Below, in pieces: positions 1 through 7,642 of a stretch of DNA of 21,157 nucleotides. Position numbers and translations under genes: made by a program. Under the pieces are notes generated by a model. The model was given only the letters and a program-made list of their open reading frames with translations, ran no database searches and was not told the DNA's origin. Position 1 is the first letter of the stretch. Every line of letters begins with the position of its first letter. The stretch is from CAUZRD01 sp963582255. GTDB lineage: Bacteria; Pseudomonadota; Alphaproteobacteria; Rhizobiales; TMED25. The stretch covers positions 1 to 21,157 of the forward strand of contig CAUZRD010000017.1 in the NCBI GenBank assembly GCA_963582255.1. Direction: 5' to 3'.

Positions 1-203
1 TTGCGCGACTAATGGAAGAAAATAGGTGCTGTACCAACCTGTTTTTCCAGCAAGCTCAATGTTGTTGCATAGTTATTCGGAAAAAACACAATCTGATCAT
101 ACATTTTAACGACGAATCATCCTAATGTACGCTTGTCTACGCCAAATTATGAACATAGTCAGATGTTGACTAAGTTTTCTAAATAAATTCAAATCTAACC
201 TTA
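1..203. other. Upstream region of the antiporter operon
   Basis: This stretch is AT-rich and non-coding as far as I can see. The first four codons read as Leu-Arg-Asp-stop (TAA at 10-12), so they could be the tail of a gene lying mostly outside the window, but twelve bases cannot show this. No intrinsic terminator is evident. It should contain the promoter of the downstream operon; one weak candidate is listed separately. Confidence 0.5.
166..194 (+). promoter_or_regulatory. Weak candidate sigma-70-like promoter for the mrp operon
   Basis: TTGACT at 166-171 matches five of six -35 consensus bases. After a 17-base spacer comes TCAAAT at 189-194, matching four of six -10 bases. The predicted start would fall only a few bases before the mrpE ATG at 204, giving an almost leaderless message, or a normal one if mrpE starts at the second ATG at 219. 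The region is AT-rich, so chance matches are likely. Confidence 0.25.
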
Positions 204-698
204 ATGGGTTTATCGGATATGCGATTGATCATTGCACTCACTCTGTTTGTCTTCTGGCTTATGTTATCGGGACATTATGAAACTTGGCTAATCGCATTCG
301 GTGCAGGTTGTTCAATTTTTGTTGCTTTATTCGCAGGACATCTTGGCATTGCCGATCATGAAGGGCATCCGATCAGATTGTTGCCGCGCGCGCTTTTATA
401 TTGGCCATGGCTCGCTAAGGAGGTCTTTATTTCAGCGCTTCAAGTTGCCTGGCTGATTTTAAATCCGAAATTGCCTATATCACCGAAACTGGTGCGCGTA
501 AAAGCGAGCCAAAAGTCGGCTGTCGGTCTTACTACTTACGCAAATTCAATCACACTTACCCCGGGGACAATTGCAGTCGAGGTTTCCAGCAATAAAGGCG
601 AAATTCTAGTTCATTCCATCACGCACCGTACCGCAGCAGGGTTGGCCGACGGGGCTATGGATAAAAAGGTTCGCTGGTTTGAAGGAGAAAGAGCATAA
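204..698 (+). CDS. mrpE: Na+/H+ antiporter subunit E (MrpE/MnhE)
   Basis: This 164-residue membrane protein is subunit E of an Mrp (Mnh/Pha) multisubunit cation/proton antiporter in the inner membrane. Hydrophobic segments lie at about 7-45 and 60-87, followed by a soluble C-terminal domain. The family signature YANSITLTPGT is at 112-122, and the length is normal for MrpE (about 160). MrpE is needed for assembly and activity of the complex but is not itself a pumping subunit. The start could be ATG 204 or ATG 219 (residue 6); neither has a strong Shine-Dalgarno. The stop overlaps the mrpF start by one base, as expected for translational coupling. It is the first gene of the operon. Confidence 0.93.
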   Translation: MGLSDMRLIIALTLFVFWLMLSGHYETWLIAFGAGCSIFVALFAGHLGIADHEGHPIRLLPRALLYWPWLAKEVFISALQVAWLILNPKLPISPKLVRVKASQKSAVGLTTYANSITLTPGTIAVEVSSNKGEILVHSITHRTAAGLADGAMDKKVRWFEGERA

Positions 699-988
699 TG
701 TTTGAAGTAGCGACAATCGCTGTCCTCATTGCCCTTACCTTGGCTGTAATTAGAGCGACAAGGGGACCGACAATATTTGATCGGCTTCTAGCGGCCAATT
801 CAGTTGGAACTGGGGCTATCCTCTTGTTGTCGTTATTTGGGTTTTTGACACACAGACCGGAATTTCTTGATATAGGGCTAACATATGTCCTTCTCAACAT
901 GATCGGAACATTCGCCGTCCTTAAATTTTTCCGCCACGGCGCTCTTGGACATGTCGGCGATGAGGACGAGAGGACGAAAATTCTTTGA
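698..988 (+). CDS. mrpF: Na+/H+ antiporter subunit F (MrpF/MnhF)
   Basis: This 96-residue protein has three predicted transmembrane helices (about 3-20, 33-51, 58-78). The RGPTIFDRLLAAN segment at 22-34 and the Asp in FLDIGLTY (D58) are typical of MrpF/MbhB. MrpF is a small scaffold-like subunit of the Mrp antiporter that packs next to MrpG and the MrpA C-terminal region in known structures. A GAAGGAGA Shine-Dalgarno precedes the ATG. The gene overlaps mrpE by one base and mrpG by four, so the three are almost certainly cotranslated. Confidence 0.94.
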   Translation: MFEVATIAVLIALTLAVIRATRGPTIFDRLLAANSVGTGAILLLSLFGFLTHRPEFLDIGLTYVLLNMIGTFAVLKFFRHGALGHVGDEDERTKIL

Positions 989-1440
989 TAGAACTACTCC
1001 TTACTTATCTGAGTTGGGGTTGCTTGGGCGTGGGTAGTGTATTCTACGTCATCGGCGCAATTGGCCTTAATCGCATGCCTGATATTTTTACTCGCATGCA
1101 TGCCGTCTCGGTCGGTGATACGCTCGGAGCCGGGTTTTTGGTGCTGGGAATGCTGCTTGTTGCCGGGCCGACATTGGTAGGTGCAAAGTTAGTCATGATC
1201 ATTCTGGCGCTGCTATTCACAGGTACGGTAGCAACCCATGCGCTTGCCCGCGCAGCTCTTCAGGACGGCGTCCAACCCGTGCTTGCTGGAAAGAGCGGAA
1301 AGCTTACCGCATGTGATGCAGCCGAAGCAGTCCAAACGCTGAAAGATCTTGTTCGCACGTCCACTCCGAAAGCTGATAAAGATTCGGACCGCGCTGGACA
1401 CACCAATACCAAAGGGGGACAAAGGTCATCGAAGCGCTAA
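985..1440 (+). CDS. mrpG: Na+/H+ antiporter subunit G (MrpG/MnhG)
   Basis: This is a 151-residue protein with three hydrophobic helices in the first 90 residues and the strong MrpG signature GLNRMPDIFTRMHA at 27-40. It starts at a TTG codon inside the TTGA overlap with the mrpF stop, with purine-rich AGGACG upstream. MrpG proteins are usually about 100-125 residues. The last 50 residues here form a hydrophilic, charged tail rich in Lys, Ser, Thr and Asp, of no recognised fold. The subunit is part of the membrane antiporter complex. Confidence 0.92.
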   Translation: MIELLLTYLSWGCLGVGSVFYVIGAIGLNRMPDIFTRMHAVSVGDTLGAGFLVLGMLLVAGPTLVGAKLVMIILALLFTGTVATHALARAALQDGVQPVLAGKSGKLTACDAAEAVQTLKDLVRTSTPKADKDSDRAGHTNTKGGQRSSKR

Positions 1441-1967
1441 TCAACATGGTGTTGCTGACGCTGATGGCGGTTGTCACGATCTCGATTATCCGCGTGCGTA
1501 ACCTTTTTTCAGTTGTCATTTTAAGCAGCATCTATAGCTTTTTAATGGCTAGCGTGATGATCGTGCTGGACGCGGTAGATGTGGCAATGACCGAGGCCTC
1601 GGTCGGCGCCGGCATTTCAACAGTATTAATGCTGGGTACACTTTACCTCACAAAAACCACTGAAACCGTGCCAGCTCACTCCCCTGTACTACCCTTGTTT
1701 GTGGCTATTGGAACAGGAGCAGCGCTGGTCTATGGGACATTTGGACTTCCACCATTCGGTATTGGCAATACACCGTTTCATACCCATGTCAGCGCGATTT
1801 ATCTCGGCAGTTCCATTCCAGAAACCGGAATTGTTAATGTAGTGACATCGGTTCTTGCTAGTTACCGCGGCTATGACACGCTTGGGGAGACGACTGTCAT
1901 TTTTACTGCTGGCATTGGCGTCCTCTTGTTACTGAAGCGTTTTTCAAAATCTACGAAGGACAAATAG
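1428..1967 (+). CDS. MrpA C-terminal-like subunit (DUF4040; MbhD-MbhE-like)
   Basis: This protein is about 173-179 residues and corresponds to the C-terminal part of MrpA as a free-standing gene. Numbered from ATG 1446, the MbhD-like motif VDVAMTEASVGAG is at 44-56, with the conserved Glu at 50. The MbhE/MrpB-N-like segment NVVTSVLASYRGYDTLGE is at 131-148. Both halves belong to the ion path region of Mrp and archaeal Mbh complexes, so this is a fusion of what Mbh clusters encode as D and E. Start choice: the first standard start is ATG 1446, but AGGGGGACAAAGG lies at 1413-1425, well placed for ATC 1428, and the extra residues I-E-A-L-I-N extend the first helix as in homologues. No ATG, GTG or TTG exists in frame upstream. 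Confidence 0.85.
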   Translation: MEALINMVLLTLMAVVTISIIRVRNLFSVVILSSIYSFLMASVMIVLDAVDVAMTEASVGAGISTVLMLGTLYLTKTTETVPAHSPVLPLFVAIGTGAALVYGTFGLPPFGIGNTPFHTHVSAIYLGSSIPETGIVNVVTSVLASYRGYDTLGETTVIFTAGIGVLLLLKRFSKSTKDK

Positions 1968-1976
1968 GGTGTTGCC

Positions 1977-2396
1977 ATGAAACTTGATGTCATATTGAGA
2001 GTTTCCGTTAAATTTTTTCTTCCCTTTATGTTGCTATTTGCCCTTTACGTCCAATTTCATGGCGATTTTGGGCCAGGAGGCGGCTTTCAGGCCGGTGTAA
2101 TCGCGGCAGCAACCATCGTCCTCTACGCCATTATCTTTGGGCTTGCCCCTACCATCCGTCTCGTGCCGCCAATCGTAGTTGAAACCATGATTCCACTTGG
2201 CGTACTTATTTTCCTTGGAGTCGGGTTTCTTAGCTTTCTGACCGGCGACAACTACCTCAACTATTCTCATCTCGCGCATGATCAAATCCATGGCCAAGAA
2301 CTCGGTGTTCTCCTAGTTGAACTTGGTGTTTTGATCACGGTTTCGGGTACGATGGTTGCTATTTTCTATGCCCTTGCCGACCGAGGACGCTCATGA
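1977..2396 (+). CDS. mrpB: Na+/H+ antiporter subunit B (MrpB/MnhB)
   Basis: This 139-residue protein has four hydrophobic helices. The MnhB-domain hallmark HGDFGPGGGFQAGVI sits at 28-42, and the Gly-rich loop followed by a helix is diagnostic of MrpB and MbhF. A conserved NYLNYSHLAHDQIHGQELG region precedes the last helix. Length is normal (about 140). It starts 9 bases after the preceding gene and ends in an ATGA overlap with mrpC. In Mrp complexes MrpB lies with MrpC and the MrpA C-terminal region between the pumping subunits. Confidence 0.94.
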   Translation: MKLDVILRVSVKFFLPFMLLFALYVQFHGDFGPGGGFQAGVIAAATIVLYAIIFGLAPTIRLVPPIVVETMIPLGVLIFLGVGFLSFLTGDNYLNYSHLAHDQIHGQELGVLLVELGVLITVSGTMVAIFYALADRGRS

Positions 2397-2761
2397 GCAC
2401 TCTTGCCGAACTCATGCCACTCTATAATTACTGGATCACTATTTTTCTGATGATTTCCGGCCTTTATATCGTTGTTGCGCGCGGTAATATGGTCAAAAAA
2501 CTGGTCGGGCTATCGCTATTTCAGACATCGGTCTACCTACTCTATCTATCTCCTGGAAAAATTCTTGGAGGAACGCCTCCAATATTGGCCAAAGGGTTTG
2601 AAATCTACTCAGCCCCTCTTCCCCATGTTCTTATTCTGACGGCGATCGTTGTCGGCATTGCAACTCTGGCACTTGGGTTAGCGCTCACCGTGCGCATCAA
2701 TGAAGCTTTTGGGAGCATCGAGGAAGACGAGCTATTCAAACCAGAAATAACGCATGATTGA
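2393..2761 (+). CDS. mrpC: Na+/H+ antiporter subunit C (MrpC/MnhC, NuoK-like)
   Basis: This is a 122-residue, three-helix NuoK-like protein. The family hallmark PLPHVLILTAIVVG lies at 75-88. Helices are at about 13-29, 36-53 and 76-99, followed by an acidic cytoplasmic tail. Length is normal for MrpC (about 110-125). NuoK homologues carry part of the proton path in complex I, and MrpC occupies the equivalent place. It overlaps mrpB by four bases and mrpD by eight. Confidence 0.94.
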   Translation: MSTLAELMPLYNYWITIFLMISGLYIVVARGNMVKKLVGLSLFQTSVYLLYLSPGKILGGTPPILAKGFEIYSAPLPHVLILTAIVVGIATLALGLALTVRINEAFGSIEEDELFKPEITHD

Positions 2762-4235
2762 AAGTCATCTTCCAGCCCTACTGGTTGTTGTGCCACTTCT
2801 TGCTGCCGTATTTACCGCGCTCATTCGCCAAGGCTTGGCCTCTTATCTGGTGGCTTTTATTGCTTGCTGGTCGCTACCGGTCATGTCAATTGCACTGCTC
2901 GGCCAAGAACTTAACCAAGGCACCATTTCATACGCCCTTGGTGACTGGGCACCGCCAATTGGAATTGAATACCGAATCGATTCGGTCAATGCGCCATTCT
3001 TGGTATTGGTTTCATTCATGGCGGCGTTAGTTGCAACCTACGCCCGCAGTTCTGTGACTTCCGAGATAGAAAGTAGCCGTCAGGGCTGGTTTTACACCGT
3101 ATACCTACTGTGCGTTGGCGGACTCTTAGGTGTATTGATCACCGGGGACGCGTTCAATGCATTTGTATTCTTGGAGATTTCCTCGCTGGCAACCTATGTC
3201 CTAATTGCCCTCGGCAAGGACCGGAGGGCTCTGCTTGCAGCCTATCAATATCTCATCCTCGGCACCATCGGCGCGACATTGTATGTAGTCGGCGTCGGCT
3301 TGATTTTCGCGATGACAGGATCGCTTAATATGGTTGATATCAATGCCCATCTGGCTGGTATCGAAACGCTGAGACCGGTATTAGCGGCACTTGCATTCAT
3401 CACCGTGGGCATTTCTCTCAAGCTAGCATTGTTCCCACTGCATGTCTGGCTGCCGAATGCTTACGCATTTGCTCCATCGGTGGCGACGGCATTTCTTGCT
3501 TCGACCGCGACTAAAGTCGCTGTCTATCTGCTGCTACGATATTTCTTTACCGTATTTGGTGCTGATCTTGTCTTCGAGCAACAGCCAATCACCCCTATCC
3601 TGTTGGTGTTTTCGGTTGCGGCGATGTTCATCGCCTCTATCGTCGCGGTGTTCCAAGCCGATATCAAGCGCATGCTAGCCTATTCTTCAGTGGCGCAAAT
3701 TGGCTACATCACGCTGGGTATCGCGATTGCAACTCAGACCGGGCTTGCCGGCGCGCTAGTGCACCTTCTCAACCATGCACTGATCAAAGGTACTCTGTTT
3801 CTCGCGGTCGGCTGCATCGTCTTGCAGACCGGCGCCTTTAAGGTGAAAAACCTCGCCGGCATCGGCCGCACCATGCCGCTGACCATGGCCGCCTTTGTGG
3901 TTGCGGGTCTCGGGCTGATCGGCGTTCCCGGCACCGTCGGTTTCGTGTCAAAATGGTTTCTCATCACCGCAGCACTTGAACAGGGCTGGTGGTGGCTAGC
4001 GCTGATGATTGTCACAAGCTCGTTGATCGCGGTCGTCTATGTCGGACGGATAGTCGAGATCGCCTGGTTCCGCGAGCCATCTAAGGAAGTGAGCGCCGGG
4101 GGGCGGCTACCGATCGAAATGCTTGGCGTCACCTGGGTGATGGCGGCCGCAACCATCTATTTCGGACTTGATGCCGAATTCACCGCCGGTCTAGCCTCAA
4201 GGGCCGCCGAAACCCTGCTTGCGGGCATCAAATGA
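2754..4235 (+). CDS. mrpD: Na+/H+ antiporter subunit D (MrpD/MnhD)
   Basis: This 493-residue protein is one of the antiporter-like (NuoL/M/N family) pumping subunits, with about 14 transmembrane helices. The key residues of the family are present: TM5 Glu at E141 (FNAFVFLEISSLATY), TM7 Lys at K223 (ISLKLALFPLHVWLPNAY), K254 in TM8, H337/K345 in HLLNHALIKGTLF and TM12 Lys K400 (GFVSKWF). The WLPNAYAFAP loop after K223 marks it as MrpD-type rather than MrpA-type. The gene overlaps mrpC by eight bases and the next gene by four (ATGA). Its base composition rises towards the 3' half (see findings). Confidence 0.95.
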   Translation: MIESHLPALLVVVPLLAAVFTALIRQGLASYLVAFIACWSLPVMSIALLGQELNQGTISYALGDWAPPIGIEYRIDSVNAPFLVLVSFMAALVATYARSSVTSEIESSRQGWFYTVYLLCVGGLLGVLITGDAFNAFVFLEISSLATYVLIALGKDRRALLAAYQYLILGTIGATLYVVGVGLIFAMTGSLNMVDINAHLAGIETLRPVLAALAFITVGISLKLALFPLHVWLPNAYAFAPSVATAFLASTATKVAVYLLLRYFFTVFGADLVFEQQPITPILLVFSVAAMFIASIVAVFQADIKRMLAYSSVAQIGYITLGIAIATQTGLAGALVHLLNHALIKGTLFLAVGCIVLQTGAFKVKNLAGIGRTMPLTMAAFVVAGLGLIGVPGTVGFVSKWFLITAALEQGWWWLALMIVTSSLIAVVYVGRIVEIAWFREPSKEVSAGGRLPIEMLGVTWVMAAATIYFGLDAEFTAGLASRAAETLLAGIK

Positions 4236-5710
4236 CCCAGGAACAGCTCGTAACTCTGGCGGTTGTATTGCCGGCACTCGCCACGGTGCCAATATCTCTG
4301 GCCGGTCGGTGGCCCAATCTGCGCGAAGCGATCTCGCTCACCACAGCAGTGGTGACCGCCATGGTCGTGCTGTCACTGGTGCCCGATGTGCTTGCCGGCG
4401 CACGACCACAAACAGCAACAATTTCGATTTTCGTAGATCTCAAACTGGGCTTTGCCATCGAGCCACTCGGCATGCTGTTCGCCTGCGTTGCCTCGATCCT
4501 GTGGATCGTTAACACGATCTACTCAATCGGTTACATGCGCGGCAACAACGAACCACGCCAGACATCATTCTACGTCTGCTTTGCCGTCGCCGTTTCTTCG
4601 GCAATCGGCATCGCGTTTTCGGCCAATCTTCTAACGCTGTTCCTGTTCTATGAAATTCTCACGCTCTCGACCTATCCGCTGGTAACCCACAAGGGCGACG
4701 ATGCTGCCAAATCGGGTGGCAGGGTCTATCTGCTGCTGTTACTCGGCACCTCCATGGTACTGCTTCTGCCGGCGATCATCGCAACTTTGGTTCTGGCGGG
4801 AACTCTCGATTTCACGCCGGGTGGCATACTTGCCGGAACTGCCTCAGGCCTGACACTCGCACTTCTGTTCGGCGCCTATATGTTTGGCATCGGCAAAGCA
4901 GCGCTAATGCCGCTTCATTTCTGGCTACCGGCGGCAATGATAGCGCCAACGCCGGTGAGCGCGCTCCTGCATGCGGTCGCGGTCGTTAAGGCCGGCGTAT
5001 TCACCGTGGTTAAGGTTGTTGTCTATATCTTCGGCATTGATTTCCTCGCGCAATCGGGTGCCGCCGATTGGCTGCTGTATGCGGCTGGCTTCACCGTCCT
5101 TGTGGCTTCCCTGGTGGCGCTGCGTCAGGACAATTTAAAGCGCCGGCTTGCCTACTCAACAGTCAGTCAGCTTTCCTATGTGATATTGGCTACAGCAATA
5201 CTGACACCGATTTCAATCGTCGGCGCCGTACTGCATATTGCCGCACATGCGGTATCCAAGATCACCTTGTTTTTCGCGGCCGGATCGATCTACACCGCGA
5301 CACACCTCACTGAAGTGAGCCAATTGCGCGGCATCGGCCGACGCATGCCTTGGACCATGACAGCTTTCGCCATTGGCGCTTTATCAATGATTGGTATACC
5401 ACCAACGGCGGGGTTCCTTGGCAAATGGTTCATGTTGACTGGCGCCATGGACAGCGCCAACTGGATAGCCCTCGGCGTGATAGTGATATCAACATTGCTT
5501 AATGCAGCGTATTTCTTACCGATAGTGTTTAACGCATTCTTCCTCTCACCGGACAAGAATAACCCGGGTGATCACCATCACGGTGAAGCGCCATGGCCGA
5601 TCGTCTTGGCATTGACCGCAACCGCAATCGGGACATTCGCGATGTTCTTCTTTCCCGAAATTCCTATGGAACTCGCAAAGGGTGTCATTTCAAGTGAAGG
5701 GGTGGACTGA
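4232..5710 (+). CDS. Second antiporter-like subunit, with MrpA-N/NuoL-like features
   Basis: This is a 492-residue, about 14-helix proton-translocating transporter of the NuoL/M/N-MrpA/D family. The pumping residues are intact: E141 in TM5 (FLFYEILTLSTY), K222 in TM7 (GIGKAALMPLHFWLP), K253 in TM8, H339/K343 in HAVSKITLFF and K398 in TM12 (GFLGKWF). The motif PTPVSALLHAVAVVKAGVF at 240-257 resembles the PTPVSALLHAATMVKAG signature of MrpA and NuoL, so this gene may supply the MrpA N-terminal function missing elsewhere in the operon. That functional assignment is inference. The His cluster GDHHHGEA at 446-453 lies in a loop before the last helix. It starts inside an ATGA overlap. Confidence 0.9.
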   Translation: MTQEQLVTLAVVLPALATVPISLAGRWPNLREAISLTTAVVTAMVVLSLVPDVLAGARPQTATISIFVDLKLGFAIEPLGMLFACVASILWIVNTIYSIGYMRGNNEPRQTSFYVCFAVAVSSAIGIAFSANLLTLFLFYEILTLSTYPLVTHKGDDAAKSGGRVYLLLLLGTSMVLLLPAIIATLVLAGTLDFTPGGILAGTASGLTLALLFGAYMFGIGKAALMPLHFWLPAAMIAPTPVSALLHAVAVVKAGVFTVVKVVVYIFGIDFLAQSGAADWLLYAAGFTVLVASLVALRQDNLKRRLAYSTVSQLSYVILATAILTPISIVGAVLHIAAHAVSKITLFFAAGSIYTATHLTEVSQLRGIGRRMPWTMTAFAIGALSMIGIPPTAGFLGKWFMLTGAMDSANWIALGVIVISTLLNAAYFLPIVFNAFFLSPDKNNPGDHHHGEAPWPIVLALTATAIGTFAMFFFPEIPMELAKGVISSEGVD

Positions 5711-5967
5711 TGGCAGCAGGAAAATCCGATAGCAACCATTGGCTAGTGCGCCCGGCGACCATCCGCGCAATCTGGGCCATATCGCTGGCGGTACTCGCAA
5801 TCACCGTGCTGGGAGATCTTGTGGTCGAACACCATCCGCATTTTGGCATCGACGGAACCTTTGGCTTCGGTGCTTGGTTCGGCTTTTCGGCCTGCGTGGT
5901 GCTGGTTGTGTTCTCAAAGGCACTGGGCGCAATCCTAAAACGGTGGGACGATTATTATGATCGCTGA
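5710..5967 (+). CDS. Small two-helix membrane protein of the antiporter operon
   Basis: This 85-residue protein has two predicted transmembrane helices (about 18-38 and 54-76). Between them is a His/Gly/Phe-rich loop (HHPHFGIDGTFGFGAWFG, 41-58), and the C-terminus is charged (KRWDDYYDR). I recognise this type only as a small conserved hypothetical found next to antiporter-like subunits; no function is established. It starts on a TGATG junction with the preceding gene and overlaps the following one by 11 bases, so it is made in step with the two antiporter subunits around it. An accessory helix-pair subunit contacting them is the simplest inference. Confidence 0.8.
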   Translation: MAAGKSDSNHWLVRPATIRAIWAISLAVLAITVLGDLVVEHHPHFGIDGTFGFGAWFGFSACVVLVVFSKALGAILKRWDDYYDR

Positions 5968-7642
5968 CCTAATCATTCCCCCTGGACTCTTTCTGATCAT
6001 TGGTGGATTGGCGCTACCTTTTCTTTCTCATCCTCTCCGCGCTGCGACCATCTTAGGGCTGCCGGTCATTGCGCTCATCATGGTTTGGACCCTACCTGAA
6101 GGCGGCGCCCTAGGTTTTACCTATTTCGGCTACGAGATCGTACCTATCCGGGTTGATGCGTTGTCGCGCCTTTTTGCCACGGTTTTCCTCATCATGGCAT
6201 TTGCCGGCGGCCTGTTCGCGCTCAACCAAGAAAAGGTCGCCGAGCTCGCCTCCGCTTTCGTCTATGCAGGCTCCGCGATAGGAGTTGTGCTTGCCGGAGA
6301 TCTGATCACCCTCTTTATTTTTTGGGAAATCATGGCCATTTCCTCGACCGTGATCATCTGGTGTTCCGGCAGTGGCGCCTATGGTGCCGGCCAGCGCTAT
6401 GTCGTGGTCCATCTATTTGGTGGTGTCCTGCTCTTGGCAGGCATCGCCGGCGAGGTCATGGCCACTGGCTCGATTACTTTCGATGCCATGGAAGCCAATT
6501 CGTTCGCCCGGTGGCTTATTCTAGCCGGTTTTTTGATCAATGCAGGTGCGCCGCCGCTATCCGCCTGGCTGCCAGACGCCTATCCTGAAGCATCATGGTC
6601 GGGAACCGTTTTTCTTTCCGCCTTTACAACTAAGACTGCAGTCTACGTCCTCCTGCGCGGCTATCCCGGTACCGAGATCCTAGTCTATGTAGGCCTCTAC
6701 ATGGTATTTTATGGGATTGTCTACGCAATCCTTGAAAATGACATGCGCCGAATCCTCGCCTACTCGATTATCAACCAGGTGGGATTCATGGTGTGTGGCA
6801 TTGGCCTCGGTTCAGAAATGGCCCTGAATGGGGTAGCCTCCCACGCCTTTGCTCATATTCTCTACAAGGCTCTGTTGTTGATGTCAGCGGGCTCAGTATT
6901 GTTGATGACCGGAAAACGCAAATGCACTGATCTCGGAGGCCTGTTCAGAACCATGCCAATCACCGCCATTTGCGGAATTGTTGGAGCCCTGTCAATTTCG
7001 GCATTCCCATTGACTTCGGGATTTATATCGAAATCCATGATCAGCCAGAGCGCAGCCGATGCGCATCTGATGATCGTGTGGCTGGCGCTTGCGGCGGCAT
7101 CGGCCAGCGTTTTCCTTTATGTCGGCATCAAGTTTCCCTGGTTTGTGTTCTTCCAGAAAGACTCTGGCATGCGCCCGGCAGAACCACCGCAGAATATGCG
7201 CATCGCCATGTATCTAATGTGCGCCTTCTGTATCGGGCTCGGTGTCTATCCCGATCCGTTGTATGCCATATTACCCTATCCGGTTGACTACGCACCCTAT
7301 ACTGGTGCGCATGTTATCTTCCAATTTCAGCTCCTCCTTTTTTCAGGCCTAGCATTTTTTCTGATGCTCAAGATGCTAAAGCGAACCCTCACTGTCACAC
7401 TTGATTTTGATTGGTTCTGGCGTGGGATCGGACGCACATTAGCTAGCGAATTCGATGGACGCGCTACCACCGCATGGCTGAGATTGGCTGAACGTTGTTA
7501 CCAGTCGACGAACCGGTTTGTCGACACTATTTACCACTATCACGGGCCTGAAAGCCGGTTTGGGCGCACCTGGCCGACCGGCGCCATGGCATTCTGGACC
7601 ATGGTATTACTCGCAACTTATCTCATCGCTTACTTCATATGA
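5957..7642 (+). CDS. Third antiporter-like subunit (MrpD family, TM7 Lys replaced)
   Basis: This 561-residue member of the NuoL/M/N-MrpD family is longer than the other two. TM5 Glu is present at E124 (IFWEIMAISS), TM8 Lys at K226 (FTTKTAVY), H300/K304 in AHILYKALL and TM12 Lys at K359 (GFISKSM). At the place of the TM7 Lys the sequence reads LINAGAPPLSAWLPDAYPEA, with Asn195 instead of Lys. The C-terminal extension (about 475-540) includes an amphipathic, charged stretch before a last hydrophobic helix at about 541-560. It may be a long lateral helix region, but this is a guess. It is the last gene of the operon; no clear terminator follows. Confidence 0.9.
   Translation: MIADLIIPPGLFLIIGGLALPFLSHPLRAATILGLPVIALIMVWTLPEGGALGFTYFGYEIVPIRVDALSRLFATVFLIMAFAGGLFALNQEKVAELASAFVYAGSAIGVVLAGDLITLFIFWEIMAISSTVIIWCSGSGAYGAGQRYVVVHLFGGVLLLAGIAGEVMATGSITFDAMEANSFARWLILAGFLINAGAPPLSAWLPDAYPEASWSGTVFLSAFTTKTAVYVLLRGYPGTEILVYVGLYMVFYGIVYAILENDMRRILAYSIINQVGFMVCGIGLGSEMALNGVASHAFAHILYKALLLMSAGSVLLMTGKRKCTDLGGLFRTMPITAICGIVGALSISAFPLTSGFISKSMISQSAADAHLMIVWLALAAASASVFLYVGIKFPWFVFFQKDSGMRPAEPPQNMRIAMYLMCAFCIGLGVYPDPLYAILPYPVDYAPYTGAHVIFQFQLLLFSGLAFFLMLKMLKRTLTVTLDFDWFWRGIGRTLASEFDGRATTAWLRLAERCYQSTNRFVDTIYHYHGPESRFGRTWPTGAMAFWTMVLLATYLIAYFI

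Noticed and set aside
5559..5585. His cluster in the second antiporter subunit as a metal site
   Set aside because: Three His in a loop with no partner ligands visible; short His-rich loops are common and the functional case is thin.
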